Made by a program: the position numbers and the translations under genes. From positions 1 to 59,924 of IMG/VR virus record IMGVR_UViG_3300046558_000406: a stretch of 59,924 bases of DNA; one strand, given 5' to 3'. Shown here piece after piece: positions 30,304 to 39,377 of the stretch (its first letter is position 1; each line of letters opens with the position of its first letter). The notes under the pieces are model-generated. The model did not search any database. It had not been told where the DNA came from and saw only the letters and a program-made list of their open reading frames with translations. The DNA is from a virus.

Positions 30304-31266
30304 ATGAGCACAGCAGCAAACGCAGCAGCACAAGAGACCCAAGAGCAGATCGACGCGCGCCTGGCCGAAGAAGCGGCGCTGAGTGGCGAGGACTTCAACC
30401 CTGACGAAGGCGGTGCGGAAGATAAGGCGCCGGCGGCTTCCCTGTCGGACGCTGGCAATGATTCTGGCGCGACGGATGACGGCGCGAAGATCGAATACGA
30501 CGCTGACACGCTCGCTTCGATTGTCGGGGATGAAAAGCCTACGACCGTACCGCATGCCCGCTTCAACGAAGTGAACCAAGGCAAGAAGGCCGCAGAGGCA
30601 CGCGTTCACGAACTGGAATTGCAGCTCGCCCGCCTGAATGGCAAGGCTGAGGCGTCCGCGCCGAAGGATGAGCAGAAGCAGGAGGCCGCCGCTTACGACT
30701 TCGACGTCGCCGAGGCGAATTACCAGGATGCGCTGCTGGACGGTGACAAGACCAAGGCAAATGCGATCAGGGCTGAAATCCGCACGCATGAGCGGGAAGC
30801 AGCGCGCATCGAGGCCGAGGCTGCTGCTGATCGCCGCTACAGCACCAACAAAGCCGCCGATGACGCCAAGCGCGCAAAGCTGGAGTTTGACCTTGAGGTC
30901 AGCAAGGCCTACTCCGCATTTCCCTTCCTGAATGGCGAGAGCGCCGACGCCAATCCCGAGGCGATCGAAGAGGTGCTGGTATGGCATCAGTCTCAAATGA
31001 GCAAGGGCAAGTCTCCTGCTGAGGCCATGGCGGCGGCGGTTGCCCGGGTCGCGCCGCGTTACGCCAAGCCAGACGAGAAGGAGGCCGCCGCTCCTGTCGG
31101 CAAACCAGATATCCAGAAGGGCATCGATCGGGCCAATAAGGTCCCGAGCAAGCCAAATGGCGTGGGCGCCAGGGCCTCCACTCTGGACGTCAGCAAGATG
31201 ACCGGCAAAGACCTCAAGTCCTTGTCCGCCGAAGATGAGGCCAGTCTGGCAGGTGACATTGTTTAG
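30304..31266 (+). CDS. Head scaffolding protein
   Basis: A 320-residue protein between portal and capsid genes, the usual scaffold place. Composition fits: Ala/Glu/Asp-rich disordered N-terminus, a long coiled-coil segment (ARVHELELQLARLNGKA and the helical stretch near 145-190) and a basic C-terminal region (SKMTGKDLKSLSAEDEASLA) that would touch the capsid shell. It directs procapsid assembly and leaves before maturation. No protease motif is seen. Confidence 0.8.
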   Translation: MSTAANAAAQETQEQIDARLAEEAALSGEDFNPDEGGAEDKAPAASLSDAGNDSGATDDGAKIEYDADTLASIVGDEKPTTVPHARFNEVNQGKKAAEARVHELELQLARLNGKAEASAPKDEQKQEAAAYDFDVAEANYQDALLDGDKTKANAIRAEIRTHEREAARIEAEAAADRRYSTNKAADDAKRAKLEFDLEVSKAYSAFPFLNGESADANPEAIEEVLVWHQSQMSKGKSPAEAMAAAVARVAPRYAKPDEKEAAAPVGKPDIQKGIDRANKVPSKPNGVGARASTLDVSKMTGKDLKSLSAEDEASLAGDIV

Positions 31267-31294
31267 TTGACAGCTTGATCCAGCCACATAATTT
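31267..31294 (+). promoter_or_regulatory. Late promoter-like motif, copy 4 (capsid)
   Basis: TTGACA, 16-base spacer ending GATCCAGCCACA, then TAATTT. It has the best -35 and -10 hexamers of the set, fitting the need for large amounts of capsid protein. It lies one base after the scaffold stop codon and about 210 bases before the capsid start. Confidence 0.8.
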
Positions 31295-31299
31295 CGCAA

Positions 31300-31503
31300 C
31301 TGCAACGCCATTGAGACAAGGACGTCACCCAGCTTCCTAAGTGGGTGACCCGCTCAATACGTAGCTCGCTCACCGAGTCCGGTGTCTCTCGCCAGCAGGG
31401 CGTAAAGCTGACCGATTCAAGCGCATCAGGAGCGTCCAAACCTGTCCTCGCAAGGGTGGCGACATACCCAGAACCACAAAGCCACCTTTATAGGACTGCC
31501 CTC
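31300..31503 (+). promoter_or_regulatory. Structured 5' leader of the capsid gene
   Basis: About 200 bases between the promoter-like copy at 31267 and the capsid ATG, with no gene. A perfect hairpin, GTCACCCA (31324-31331) with TGGGTGAC (31342-31349), stands near its 5' end. The length is unusual in a phage whose genes otherwise overlap. It may stabilise the capsid message. Confidence 0.4.
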
Positions 31504-32622
31504 ATGGCAACTACCAATTTCGCGGCCTTGCAGCCGCAGCAAAAAGCTTACTGGTCGAAAAAGACCTGGGAAGCCGCCCGCGACGACATGTTCGTCAACA
31601 AATTCCTGGGCGATGGCGAATCGGCAATCATCCAGCACATTACCGAGCTGACCAAAACCGAGAAAGGCACGCAGGTAATCATGAACCTGGTGGCCGATCT
31701 GGTCGGCGACGGCGTGACCGGTGATAACTGGCGCGAAGGCAACGAAGAAGAAATGCAAGCGTACTTCCAGGAGATTCAGATTGACCTGATCTCCAACGCA
31801 GTGCGCAGCAAGGGCAAGCTGGCCGAACAGAAGTCTGTTATCGACTTCCGCCGCATGGCTCGCGGCCGTCTTTCCAACTGGCTGGCTCAACGTGTTGACG
31901 AGCTGGCAATCCTGACCCTGTCCGGCATTGCCTACAACTTCAACACCGACGGCTCGGCCCGTGTCGGTTCCGCCTTCCCAGGCCTGGCTTTTGCCGAAGA
32001 CGTGAGTGCCCCCTCATCGAAGCGGTATCTGACCTGGGACGGCTCTAACTTGATCGCTGGCAGCACTGCCTCGGTCGCGGCTACTGGCATCCCGAAATAC
32101 AAGATGATCGTGGACCTCATCGCCTACGCGAAGTCGCACCACATTCGTCCGGTGATCGCCAACGGCAAAGAGTACTACGTGCTGCTGGTTCAGCCCGGCA
32201 CCCTGGCGGCCCTGAAAATGGACCCGCTGTGGCAGAACGGTCTGACCAATGCCGGTGTGCGCGGCGACAACAACCCATGGTTCACCGGCGCGACCGTGAC
32301 CGTGGACGGCGCAATCATCCAGGAATCGAACAAGGTGTACACCACCTTGGGCGCCGCTGCGGGCAGCAAGTGGGGCGCTGGCGGCAACATCAACGGCACC
32401 CGCACTCTGCTACTGGGTTCGCAGGCTCTCGGCTTCGCTGATATCGAGCAAGGCGGCGCGGGCTGGGTTGAGAAGCTTTTCAACTACGACACCCAGATGG
32501 GCGTCTCGCTGGATCGCTTCATCGGCTTCAAAAAACCGCAGTTCTACAGCATCTACGACAAGTCGGTTCAAGACTTCGGCGTAATCGCTGTCGACCACTA
32601 CCTGCCGAACTCGGGCGCTTAA
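31504..32622 (+). CDS. Major capsid protein, N4-gp56 (DUF4043) type
   Basis: A 372-residue HK97-fold coat protein. The opening MATTNFAALQPQQKAYWSKK and the segments GDGESAIIQHITELTKTEKG, RGRLSNWLAQRVDELAI and RFIGFKKPQFYSIYDKS belong to the N4-gp56/DUF4043 coat family used by several podoviruses and large phages. It follows the scaffold gene and has its own promoter-like element and leader. A longer reading frame upstream of the chosen ATG is not expected to be translated. Confidence 0.9.
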   Translation: MATTNFAALQPQQKAYWSKKTWEAARDDMFVNKFLGDGESAIIQHITELTKTEKGTQVIMNLVADLVGDGVTGDNWREGNEEEMQAYFQEIQIDLISNAVRSKGKLAEQKSVIDFRRMARGRLSNWLAQRVDELAILTLSGIAYNFNTDGSARVGSAFPGLAFAEDVSAPSSKRYLTWDGSNLIAGSTASVAATGIPKYKMIVDLIAYAKSHHIRPVIANGKEYYVLLVQPGTLAALKMDPLWQNGLTNAGVRGDNNPWFTGATVTVDGAIIQESNKVYTTLGAAAGSKWGAGGNINGTRTLLLGSQALGFADIEQGGAGWVEKLFNYDTQMGVSLDRFIGFKKPQFYSIYDKSVQDFGVIAVDHYLPNSGA

Positions 32623-32631
32623 GGAGGCCTC

Positions 32632-33024
32632 ATGAACTACTTCCATTACGACCATCAGTGGCCGCTGATTGGCTACAACGAGATGCTTTCCGCTGACTTC
32701 GCCACGACTGCAACTCAAAACGTCGTGGTGTTGCCGGAAGGCGCCATGGTCATCCGCGCCTTTGTGTTGGTGACCACTGCCTACAACTCGGCCACCACCG
32801 CGACCCTGAGTGTCGGTGACAGCGTCACGCCTGCCCGTTACGGCTCTGGTATCGACCTGAAGACCACTGGCATCAAAGCGCTGGTTCCGACTGGCTATAT
32901 CACGCCAGGCCAGGGCCCGGTGACCGTGACATTCGCCCAAACCGGCGCGGCTGCTACCGCTGGCGCTGCTCGGGTGTATGTCGAGTACATCGTCGAGCGT
33001 AAAGGCGACGAAATCTCCGAGTAA
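32632..33024 (+). CDS. Head decoration or capsid-associated protein
   Basis: A 130-residue beta-rich protein (NVVVLPEGAMVIRAFVLVTT, TATLSVGDSVTPARYG, GAARVYVEYIVERKGDEISE) starting ten bases after the capsid stop. The position and all-beta composition fit a decoration protein that stabilises the mature head. Assigned by context. Confidence 0.6.
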   Translation: MNYFHYDHQWPLIGYNEMLSADFATTATQNVVVLPEGAMVIRAFVLVTTAYNSATTATLSVGDSVTPARYGSGIDLKTTGIKALVPTGYITPGQGPVTVTFAQTGAAATAGAARVYVEYIVERKGDEISE

Positions 33025-33031
33025 CACCACC

Positions 33032-33049
33032 GCCCCGGTTCGCCGGGGC
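33032..33049 (+). terminator. GC-rich hairpin after the decoration gene
   Basis: GCCCCGG, TTCG loop, CCGGGGC: a perfect seven-base stem. It is not followed by a T-run, so it may be a processing or attenuation hairpin that lowers expression of the genes downstream of the capsid. Confidence 0.45.
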
Positions 33050-33076
33050 AGTTCATCATGAGAAGGGGCAATAACC

Positions 33077-33472
33077 ATGGCTGAAGCACTGCGTATCCTC
33101 CCGCCAAAAGGCGACGAATCTTTTCCGGTATTCCTGCCGTCGGGGCATAGCGTGCGCGTTTACCGCATTGACCCCGAAGACCAGAAGCCGGGCAGCGTCA
33201 TTCCGAGCAAGTACCACAAGCACGCGCTCAAAGCTGGTTGCATCTACCTGGGCGCAGAGTACGACGAAGACGAAAGCGACGATCAAGGCGGTTCTGAGAA
33301 CGGCGCTCTGATCATTGCGGCCATTGAAGCGATCGTTACCCGTGACGAAGCGGATGATCTCGATAGCACCGGCAAGCCAACGCTCAAGGCATTGAAGGCT
33401 CAGGCCGGGTTCAACGTGACCCGCGCTCAAGCTAACGATGCCTGGGATCACTTCCAAGACTCGCTGGCATAA
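33077..33472 (+). CDS. Virion-region hypothetical protein
   Basis: A 131-residue acidic protein: LPSGHSVRVYRIDPEDQKPG, AEYDEDESDDQGGSENG, then a helical C-terminus (KALKAQAGFNVTRAQANDAW). It lies between the capsid/decoration genes and the adaptor gene. It could be a head-completion or head-tail factor; nothing specific is seen. Confidence 0.65.
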   Translation: MAEALRILPPKGDESFPVFLPSGHSVRVYRIDPEDQKPGSVIPSKYHKHALKAGCIYLGAEYDEDESDDQGGSENGALIIAAIEAIVTRDEADDLDSTGKPTLKALKAQAGFNVTRAQANDAWDHFQDSLA

Positions 33473-33475
33473 CCC

Positions 33476-34129
33476 ATGGCCTACGAAACCGTCGAGTCCC
33501 TCATCAAAGCCTTTCGTGATGACGAAAAGGACACTGTTCAGCCGTATTTCTGGTCGGACGGCCAGTTGGTGCGCTGGGTGAATGAGGGGCTTGTCGAGTT
33601 CGCCGAGAATGCCAAGAGCTTCTACGACGACCAGGGCGACGTGACGCTGATCCCTTACGGCATTGGCGATGACTGCTTCCAGCTCGATCCGTGCATCATT
33701 GATGTGGTCGGCGCCTGGATTGAGGGTAGTCCGTCGTGCTCGCTGACGCGATGCGGCGACGATTACGGCAGAGGCCGATATTGGCTGGCCTTCAACGGCT
33801 GCGGTTCTCACTTCCATTTCGATGGTGCGGGCAGCCTGAGGCTTTATCCGAAGCCTGCCGCTGCGGGTGAGATTCGTCTGCGTGTCATCCGCCGGCCGGT
33901 CAAGGACGTCGATAAATGCGATGCCATCCCGGACATGCTGCCGTCTGAGCGCCGCCACTTGCTGCTGTACCTGGCCTACAAGGCCTACAACGTCAGCGAT
34001 GCCGAGACGTTCGACAAGTCCAAATCCAACAACCGCTATGCCGAATTCCTTGGCAAATGCCAGTCCGCGCTTGAGGCCTCGATCCTGCGGCGCGGCGCAT
34101 GCTCCAGGCCGATCCGGAGTCACTGGTAA
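33476..34129 (+). CDS. Head-tail adaptor-type protein
   Basis: A 217-residue protein. The opening MAYETVESLIKAFRDDEKDT followed by WSDGQLVRWVNEGLVEFAEN and the C-terminal helices ERRHLLLYLAYKAYNVSDAE are typical of the phage gp6/DUF6682-type adaptors that bind under the portal. It is the first gene of the tail module and overlaps the next gene by one base (TAATG). Confidence 0.7.
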   Translation: MAYETVESLIKAFRDDEKDTVQPYFWSDGQLVRWVNEGLVEFAENAKSFYDDQGDVTLIPYGIGDDCFQLDPCIIDVVGAWIEGSPSCSLTRCGDDYGRGRYWLAFNGCGSHFHFDGAGSLRLYPKPAAAGEIRLRVIRRPVKDVDKCDAIPDMLPSERRHLLLYLAYKAYNVSDAETFDKSKSNNRYAEFLGKCQSALEASILRRGACSRPIRSHW

Positions 34130-35325
34130 TGGCTGGTACCACCGCTTGGGCGGGCGGGATCAACAACCGGGCGAATTACCGGGATATTCCAGACGGCTAC
34201 GTCCGTGACATGGTGAACCTCGATCCTCTGGTCGGCGGCACCCTCGGTCTGCGCTCTGGGTTCGACAAGGTGTGTCCAGCCACGAATGGCCGCGGCGCAT
34301 TGTCAGTCGGTTCGAAAATCCTGTTCGCAGACGGTGGCTCGCTGATCTGCTTCGACACCGCGACCAACACCCAAACAGTCCTGGGCTCTATCGCGGGCGG
34401 AGGCCGACTGGCTGGCGTTGTGATGAATCAAGAGTTGTTCTTTTGCACCGCGAACGACGTATTGCGATTTGATGGATCGACACTGCGTCCTTGGGGCGTG
34501 CCCACCGTCGTTAATCAGCCATACCCTGGCGTTGGTGGCGGCGGCATCCCGGCAGGCCTGTATCAAGCTGCAATGACGCTGGTGAATGCCAAAGGAGAAG
34601 AAGGCGGCACCGTAAACCCCATTCAGGTGACGGTTCCGGCCAAGTCGTCTTTGCAGTTCTCGCTGGCGCCACCGGCTGGTTACACGGCGCGGCTGTACGT
34701 CAGCACCTCCAGTGGCGAAAGCCTCTATCTGCAATATCAAGGCTCCGGCGGCTATACGGTCAGCACCATTCGTGATGACACAGCACGCCTGGATACGCTG
34801 AACCTGCGCGAGCCGGTGGGCGGCGACCACATCGCTGCGCTGGGCGGCATCCTGCTCATCGCTGATGGTAAAACGCTTTGGCACACCTCGCCAATGAGCC
34901 CGCACCTGCTCAGCATGGCTAACTCCTTCTTCCAGTACCCGTCAGCCATCAGCTTGGTCATCCAAGTGAATGGCGGCGTGTTTGTGTGCGCCGATAAGAC
35001 CTATTTCCTGCAATCGCCTGAATCTGGCGATGCAGTCGTGCAGACCACAAAACTCGAATACGGCGCCATCCCGGGCACAGGAACCATCCTGCCCGACGGC
35101 CGCGCCTCATGGATGACCCAGTACGGCCTCGCGGTCGGCGCCTTGGACGGCAGCGTCACGCTGCTCAGTCAGGGCAACTTTATCCCCGACATGAGCACCA
35201 CGGGCGCCTCAGGCGTCATCGATCACAACGGCAACCAGATGGTTGTCACCACTATGGCCGGTCAGCGCGGACCAAACCCGCTTGCCGCCACCGATTACTA
35301 CGAAGCGGAGATCGTCACCCCATGA
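34129..35325 (+). CDS. Tail/stabilisation protein, beta-propeller-like
   Basis: A 398-residue beta-rich protein with short repeating units: GGGRLAGVVMNQELFFCTAN, GILLIADGKTLWHTSPMSPH, GGVFVCADKTYFLQSPESG. These regular beta blades suggest a propeller, as in podovirus tail nozzle or plug proteins (for example P22 gp10 region). Position after the adaptor supports a tail role. GGAG lies nine bases before the ATG. Confidence 0.65.
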   Translation: MAGTTAWAGGINNRANYRDIPDGYVRDMVNLDPLVGGTLGLRSGFDKVCPATNGRGALSVGSKILFADGGSLICFDTATNTQTVLGSIAGGGRLAGVVMNQELFFCTANDVLRFDGSTLRPWGVPTVVNQPYPGVGGGGIPAGLYQAAMTLVNAKGEEGGTVNPIQVTVPAKSSLQFSLAPPAGYTARLYVSTSSGESLYLQYQGSGGYTVSTIRDDTARLDTLNLREPVGGDHIAALGGILLIADGKTLWHTSPMSPHLLSMANSFFQYPSAISLVIQVNGGVFVCADKTYFLQSPESGDAVVQTTKLEYGAIPGTGTILPDGRASWMTQYGLAVGALDGSVTLLSQGNFIPDMSTTGASGVIDHNGNQMVVTTMAGQRGPNPLAATDYYEAEIVTP

Positions 35326-35837
35326 CCTGCATGACGGAAGGCCTGGCAAAGTTCGGCTTTGTCTTTACCGGTGAGGTCGTGTCGCCGTCTGGCGAGGTGA
35401 TCTATTCGCGCACCGACCACAACATCATCCCGCAGAGCGGTATTGACCACATTGTGGGCCTGCTGCGCGGCACCGGCACGATCAACTCAAGCTGGTACGT
35501 GGGCGTTGGTGCTGCCAACTATGTGCCGACCTCGGCGACCACGTCTGCAGACCTACCGGTAGCCGTGGGCGAGAGCGTCGGCTACTCCCAGGCGACCCGG
35601 CCCACCTGGTCGAATACCTACGACGGCGTGTCCATGGTGGGCAACCTCGATGCCAAGGCCGAGTTCACATTCCCGGCAGCGACCCGGCTGTACAGCGGGT
35701 TTCTGGTATCGAACTCTGGCAAGGGTGCGAACGCGGGTATTCTGCTGTCGATCTCGCGTTTCGCCTCGCCCTACGACATCCCGGCCGGTTCAACTTTCCG
35801 CCTGGGCGTTGCCATCTCTCTTCTGTCGGCGAGCTGA
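35322..35837 (+). CDS. Virion structural protein
   Basis: A 171-residue protein (KFGFVFTGEVVSPSGEVIYS, SGIDHIVGLLRGTGTINSSW). The core, with a short loop of Gly, Asn and aromatics and FTFPAATRLYSGFLVSNSGK, is all beta. It overlaps the previous stop by four bases. It resembles small tail or baseplate-associated proteins; function unknown. Confidence 0.65.
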   Translation: MTCMTEGLAKFGFVFTGEVVSPSGEVIYSRTDHNIIPQSGIDHIVGLLRGTGTINSSWYVGVGAANYVPTSATTSADLPVAVGESVGYSQATRPTWSNTYDGVSMVGNLDAKAEFTFPAATRLYSGFLVSNSGKGANAGILLSISRFASPYDIPAGSTFRLGVAISLLSAS

Positions 35838-35840
35838 GCC

Positions 35841-36200
35841 ATGAGCCTGACCCTCTCTGCACGAAATTCGATTCTGCCGACACTGGTTGGCGGAACGGTC
35901 TATATCGGCCTGCACTCAGCCAACCCGGGCGACACCGGCGCGGCCAGTGAAGTATCCGGCGGCAGCTATAACCGGCAGGCGGCAACTTTCACCCTGAACA
36001 CTACGACCGGCACGGCGATCTTGGCGGCAGGCCTGAGCTTCAGCGTCACCGCTTCGACCACGCTGACCCATATCACCATGTGGTCGGCCTCGACTGGCGG
36101 CAACGCATTCGAGCGCCAAGCTCTGACCGCGCCGGTCACCGTCACTTCCGGCACCTTCACCATCGCTGCGGGCGATATCACCCTGGGGGGCGCGTCATGA
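35841..36200 (+). CDS. Small beta-rich virion protein
   Basis: A 119-residue protein: RNSILPTLVGGTVYIGLHSA NPGDTG, then threonine-rich beta strands (TFTLNTTTGTAILAAGLSF). The VYIGLH-(S/T)-ANPGDTG motif is shared with a class of small phage tail proteins. Function unknown. Confidence 0.7.
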   Translation: MSLTLSARNSILPTLVGGTVYIGLHSANPGDTGAASEVSGGSYNRQAATFTLNTTTGTAILAAGLSFSVTASTTLTHITMWSASTGGNAFERQALTAPVTVTSGTFTIAAGDITLGGAS

Positions 36201-36640
36201 AGCGCAGCACTGGTCTTCGTAACTCAATGTTGGCAACCGGGTCGTTCAGGGCGGCGTTGACTGGCACGGTAATCAACATTTACTCGGCGGCCACAGAGCC
36301 AGCGACAGCCGACGCGGCATTGCCAGGCGATGCCTTACTACTGCTGACCTACTCACTGGATGGCAATGGTGGAGGCGTTTCGTTTGAAGCTACGCCATCA
36401 GGCGGCACGCTTCAGAAGAATGCCGCTGAAGTCTGGCAGGGCACCATCGTTACCTCCGGAACGCCGCTGTTCTTCCGTATGCAGTTGCCGTCTGACGCGA
36501 ACACGGACAGCACGACCCTTGCTCGCCTTCAGGGTGGTATCGGGCTCGTCGACGCCGATCTGGTTGTCAGCAGCACGACCTGGACGGCCGGCGACCAACG
36601 AAAACTCAACTACTTCGTGGCCTCTATCGCCGCCGGCTAA
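36197..36640 (+). CDS. Small beta-rich virion protein, paralogue-like
   Basis: A 147-residue protein (RNSMLATGSFRAALTGTVIN IYSA, then ALLLLTYSLDGNGGG). Its layout, opening with L-R-N-S-M-L followed by a short beta barrel, mirrors the 35841-36200 protein, suggesting an old duplication. Overlaps the previous stop as ATGA. Confidence 0.65.
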   Translation: MKRSTGLRNSMLATGSFRAALTGTVINIYSAATEPATADAALPGDALLLLTYSLDGNGGGVSFEATPSGGTLQKNAAEVWQGTIVTSGTPLFFRMQLPSDANTDSTTLARLQGGIGLVDADLVVSSTTWTAGDQRKLNYFVASIAAG

Positions 36641-36654
36641 TCGGGAAGACCGCC

Positions 36655-38433
36655 ATGTCTAACCGACTGACGAAGCAAGGCAAGGTCACGTTCATTGCCG
36701 CCATCCCGGCGGTGGTCGCAACTCCGGCCCGGTGCGTGACGACCACCGGCAATGCCGTGAAGTACTTCCTCGTTACTGACGTGATCAACCTCGGCTATGA
36801 AGTGGCGCCCGGATATCCAGTGCGCATGGATACGCATGAGGAAAACGGGCAGACCGTAATCGACAATATTTATTACCCGTTTCTGGTCCCTAATTCGAAA
36901 GTGACGGTGTGCTATCCCGCAGTCAAAGGGGTTGCGGGTCGCGAGGCATCGGTCATCACCGAGGGCTTCACTGGCTGGAATTCTGGTGCGCGCAGCGTTG
37001 ACTCTGTCGATAACGACTTCAGCGTTTCATTTCAACTTCCATATGCCGCTAGCGGCGCAGTGATTTGCGGGCTGGCGCCTGACTCTGTATCGATCGGCGA
37101 CTTCGCAGCCATTCAGCATGGCCTGTATAGCGCTGGAGGTGGCATTAAGGTCTATGAGTCCGGCATCGAGCTTGCAACGCTCTCGATCAGTGCTGATGAT
37201 GCCTCAGCGCTAGTCATTCAGCGCATAGCAGGGGTCGTCACCTACCGAGCCGGGATCAACTCTTACACCAGCGGCCAGCGATCGAGCGGTCCGAAGAAGC
37301 TGACTGCGGCCATGTATACGGCCGGCGACTACGTGGATTCGCCCACACTGGGCACTTCGAATTCTGGATCGTCGTTTGCGCCGCTGAGCCTTGGCACTCC
37401 AACCGCAGCTAATTCTGGATCCTCGTTTGAGGTGAATCTGCTCGGCGGGACAGCCTCCGGTAAAAATGCCAAACCCATCGTGGTGCCCGACATCGGCCTT
37501 GATGGCATCGCCACAGAGTTCGATCTGGTCATGAGCGCGATCGATATCGGCTTGTCGATTGATCCTGGCGTGCTGAATTTCGACGTTACGCCAACCGCCA
37601 GGATGTCTGAAGAGTTCCAATCGGGCATCCGGTTCGTGATGGATGTCCCGGCGATCAGCGCCTACGACACCGATAACTTCTTCGACGTTTCCTTGGTCGA
37701 GGGAATCATCGCACAGTCTGAGCCGTACTTTCAGCCCGTCCTGTTCGCCACGATCAACGAGAAGCTGCGGCTCGGAAGCGTCATCGACTTCTTCATCGCG
37801 ATTGATGCCCGCATTGCTGAAATGCTGGTCATCTCGGACCGGACCGACGCGAGTCTGCTCATCACAGCACTAATCCAGGGCGGCCTGACGCTGAGCGATT
37901 ACTCGCTGCGCAATCGCATCACCAACAGCTCCTATACCGGCAGCGACGGCGGAATCCAGTACGCCGCGGCTAACGAGGCAATCCAGTACGCCACCAACAT
38001 CGCTACCGGTGCCGTCACTCGGTATGTGGGATTCGGCTTCACCAGCTTTTGCCGAGTGGGGCAAGTGCTCTACGGGGTTCGCCAGGACGGTCTCTACAAG
38101 ATCGGCGGGGATACGGATGACGGCAAGCTACTGTCCTTCCTGATCGATTTCGCCGCCGAGGATCAGGGCACGGCCCGAACCAAGCGCCTGGAAAACATCT
38201 TCTTCGGCATCACCACTGACGGCCAGGCCCTGGCGCGGCTGAAGGACGACTACGGTCGTGAAATCACCTACAAACTGATTCAGCGCGACAGCTCAGAATC
38301 CAGGATCAACACGGCAAAGGGCGTGTCGTCGCGCTATTGGCATCTACGCCTTGAGGTCGAAGAGGCCAGCTACGCCGAGATCGACAATATTGAATGGGTG
38401 GCCGCGACCGGCGCCAGGAGAACCAAGCGATGA
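36655..38433 (+). CDS. Large tail protein
   Basis: A 592-residue beta-rich protein. An N-terminal beta domain (VTFIAAIPAVVATPARCVTT) is followed by a Ser/Gly-rich middle and a C-terminal half with SSYTGSDGGIQYAAANEAIQ and RYVGFGFTSFCRVGQVLYGV, then LRLEVEEASYAEIDNIEWVA. The end resembles phage tail/virion proteins placed between nozzle and fibre genes. Likely part of the tail machine; the exact role is unknown. Confidence 0.65.
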   Translation: MSNRLTKQGKVTFIAAIPAVVATPARCVTTTGNAVKYFLVTDVINLGYEVAPGYPVRMDTHEENGQTVIDNIYYPFLVPNSKVTVCYPAVKGVAGREASVITEGFTGWNSGARSVDSVDNDFSVSFQLPYAASGAVICGLAPDSVSIGDFAAIQHGLYSAGGGIKVYESGIELATLSISADDASALVIQRIAGVVTYRAGINSYTSGQRSSGPKKLTAAMYTAGDYVDSPTLGTSNSGSSFAPLSLGTPTAANSGSSFEVNLLGGTASGKNAKPIVVPDIGLDGIATEFDLVMSAIDIGLSIDPGVLNFDVTPTARMSEEFQSGIRFVMDVPAISAYDTDNFFDVSLVEGIIAQSEPYFQPVLFATINEKLRLGSVIDFFIAIDARIAEMLVISDRTDASLLITALIQGGLTLSDYSLRNRITNSSYTGSDGGIQYAAANEAIQYATNIATGAVTRYVGFGFTSFCRVGQVLYGVRQDGLYKIGGDTDDGKLLSFLIDFAAEDQGTARTKRLENIFFGITTDGQALARLKDDYGREITYKLIQRDSSESRINTAKGVSSRYWHLRLEVEEASYAEIDNIEWVAATGARRTKR

Positions 38434-39377
38434 CCATCGACAGCACAACCAGTCAGCTATTTTCGCTGGCTCAGCAGTCTCTGAGCTATGCCTCGGGGAG
38501 CGCCGGTCGGATTCAGATCACATCGAAACCAACGCTGAAGGAAACGCCATTTTCCTACACTGTTGGCAACATCGCGCTGGAGGCCCCGCCCAAGTTCAGC
38601 GACTTGTTCGGCGGCACGGACAACGCCGCGACCAACGTCCAGGCCATTGACGGAAACGTTGCTGAGTGGATGAAGACCTACTTCCCGTCGATCAGTGGTG
38701 ACTTCCAGGGTATCCCTGAGGACTACCTGATCGGCGTGATCAGCGGCGTAACCCCTTTCGGCACGGCATCCACCATCTTCGACCTGGTCTGGGATCATGC
38801 GCGGGATCGAGCATCGCGGACGGTTCGGTCCGAGACGGCAACCATAACAGCGACGTTTTCGGCCCGTGGGTTCTCGCTCCCGCCTGGCGCGATGGTTGAT
38901 CAGATCGCATTCTCAGAGCGGCGCGGTACTGACAATGTGCTCGACGTTAACCGTGATCAGACCCAAAAGGACGCGGACATCCGGGTGCAACTGCTCCAGC
39001 AGGCCGTACAGCTCGCTAATCAGCTCAAGCTGGGCATTCTCGGCGCCGCATCCGATCTGTTCCGCTCCTATACGGCACTGTATCAGCTCGATTCCCAAAC
39101 CGCGCAGATCAAGGCTTCAGCCTATCAGTCGTTCTATAACGCCCTGGCCAGCTACTACAGCGTTGAAGTGAACCTTGAGCAGTTGAAGCTCCGGGCGGCA
39201 GAGACGAAGGCAGGCGTCGACGGGAATATCGACCGAAACCGAGTTGCCAACAACGGTTCGAACTCCACAGGCAATGCGCATGCTACGGCGGCTAACGCAT
39301 TCGCAGCGATCGCCAACGGCGCGGCAAGCGCGGCAGGGACTCTTCAGGCAAACATCACAACCGGCAGCGGCCAATAA
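38430..39377 (+). CDS. Virion protein with long helical C-terminus
   Basis: A 315-residue protein. The first half is mixed (FSYTVGNIALEAPPKFSDLF), the second half almost wholly helical and Gln/Ala-rich (LQQAVQLANQLKLGILGAAS, QTAQIKASAYQSFYNALAS), ending in Ala/Gly/Asn-rich low complexity. This is a needle- or ejection-like layout. Overlaps the previous gene by four bases. Confidence 0.6.
   Translation: MTIDSTTSQLFSLAQQSLSYASGSAGRIQITSKPTLKETPFSYTVGNIALEAPPKFSDLFGGTDNAATNVQAIDGNVAEWMKTYFPSISGDFQGIPEDYLIGVISGVTPFGTASTIFDLVWDHARDRASRTVRSETATITATFSARGFSLPPGAMVDQIAFSERRGTDNVLDVNRDQTQKDADIRVQLLQQAVQLANQLKLGILGAASDLFRSYTALYQLDSQTAQIKASAYQSFYNALASYYSVEVNLEQLKLRAAETKAGVDGNIDRNRVANNGSNSTGNAHATAANAFAAIANGAASAAGTLQANITTGSGQ

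Noticed and set aside
31345-31503. An in-frame 53-codon N-terminal extension of the capsid protein
   Set aside because: Composition is Ser/Arg-rich, it contains the leader hairpin, and the family starts at the MATTNF-type sequence.
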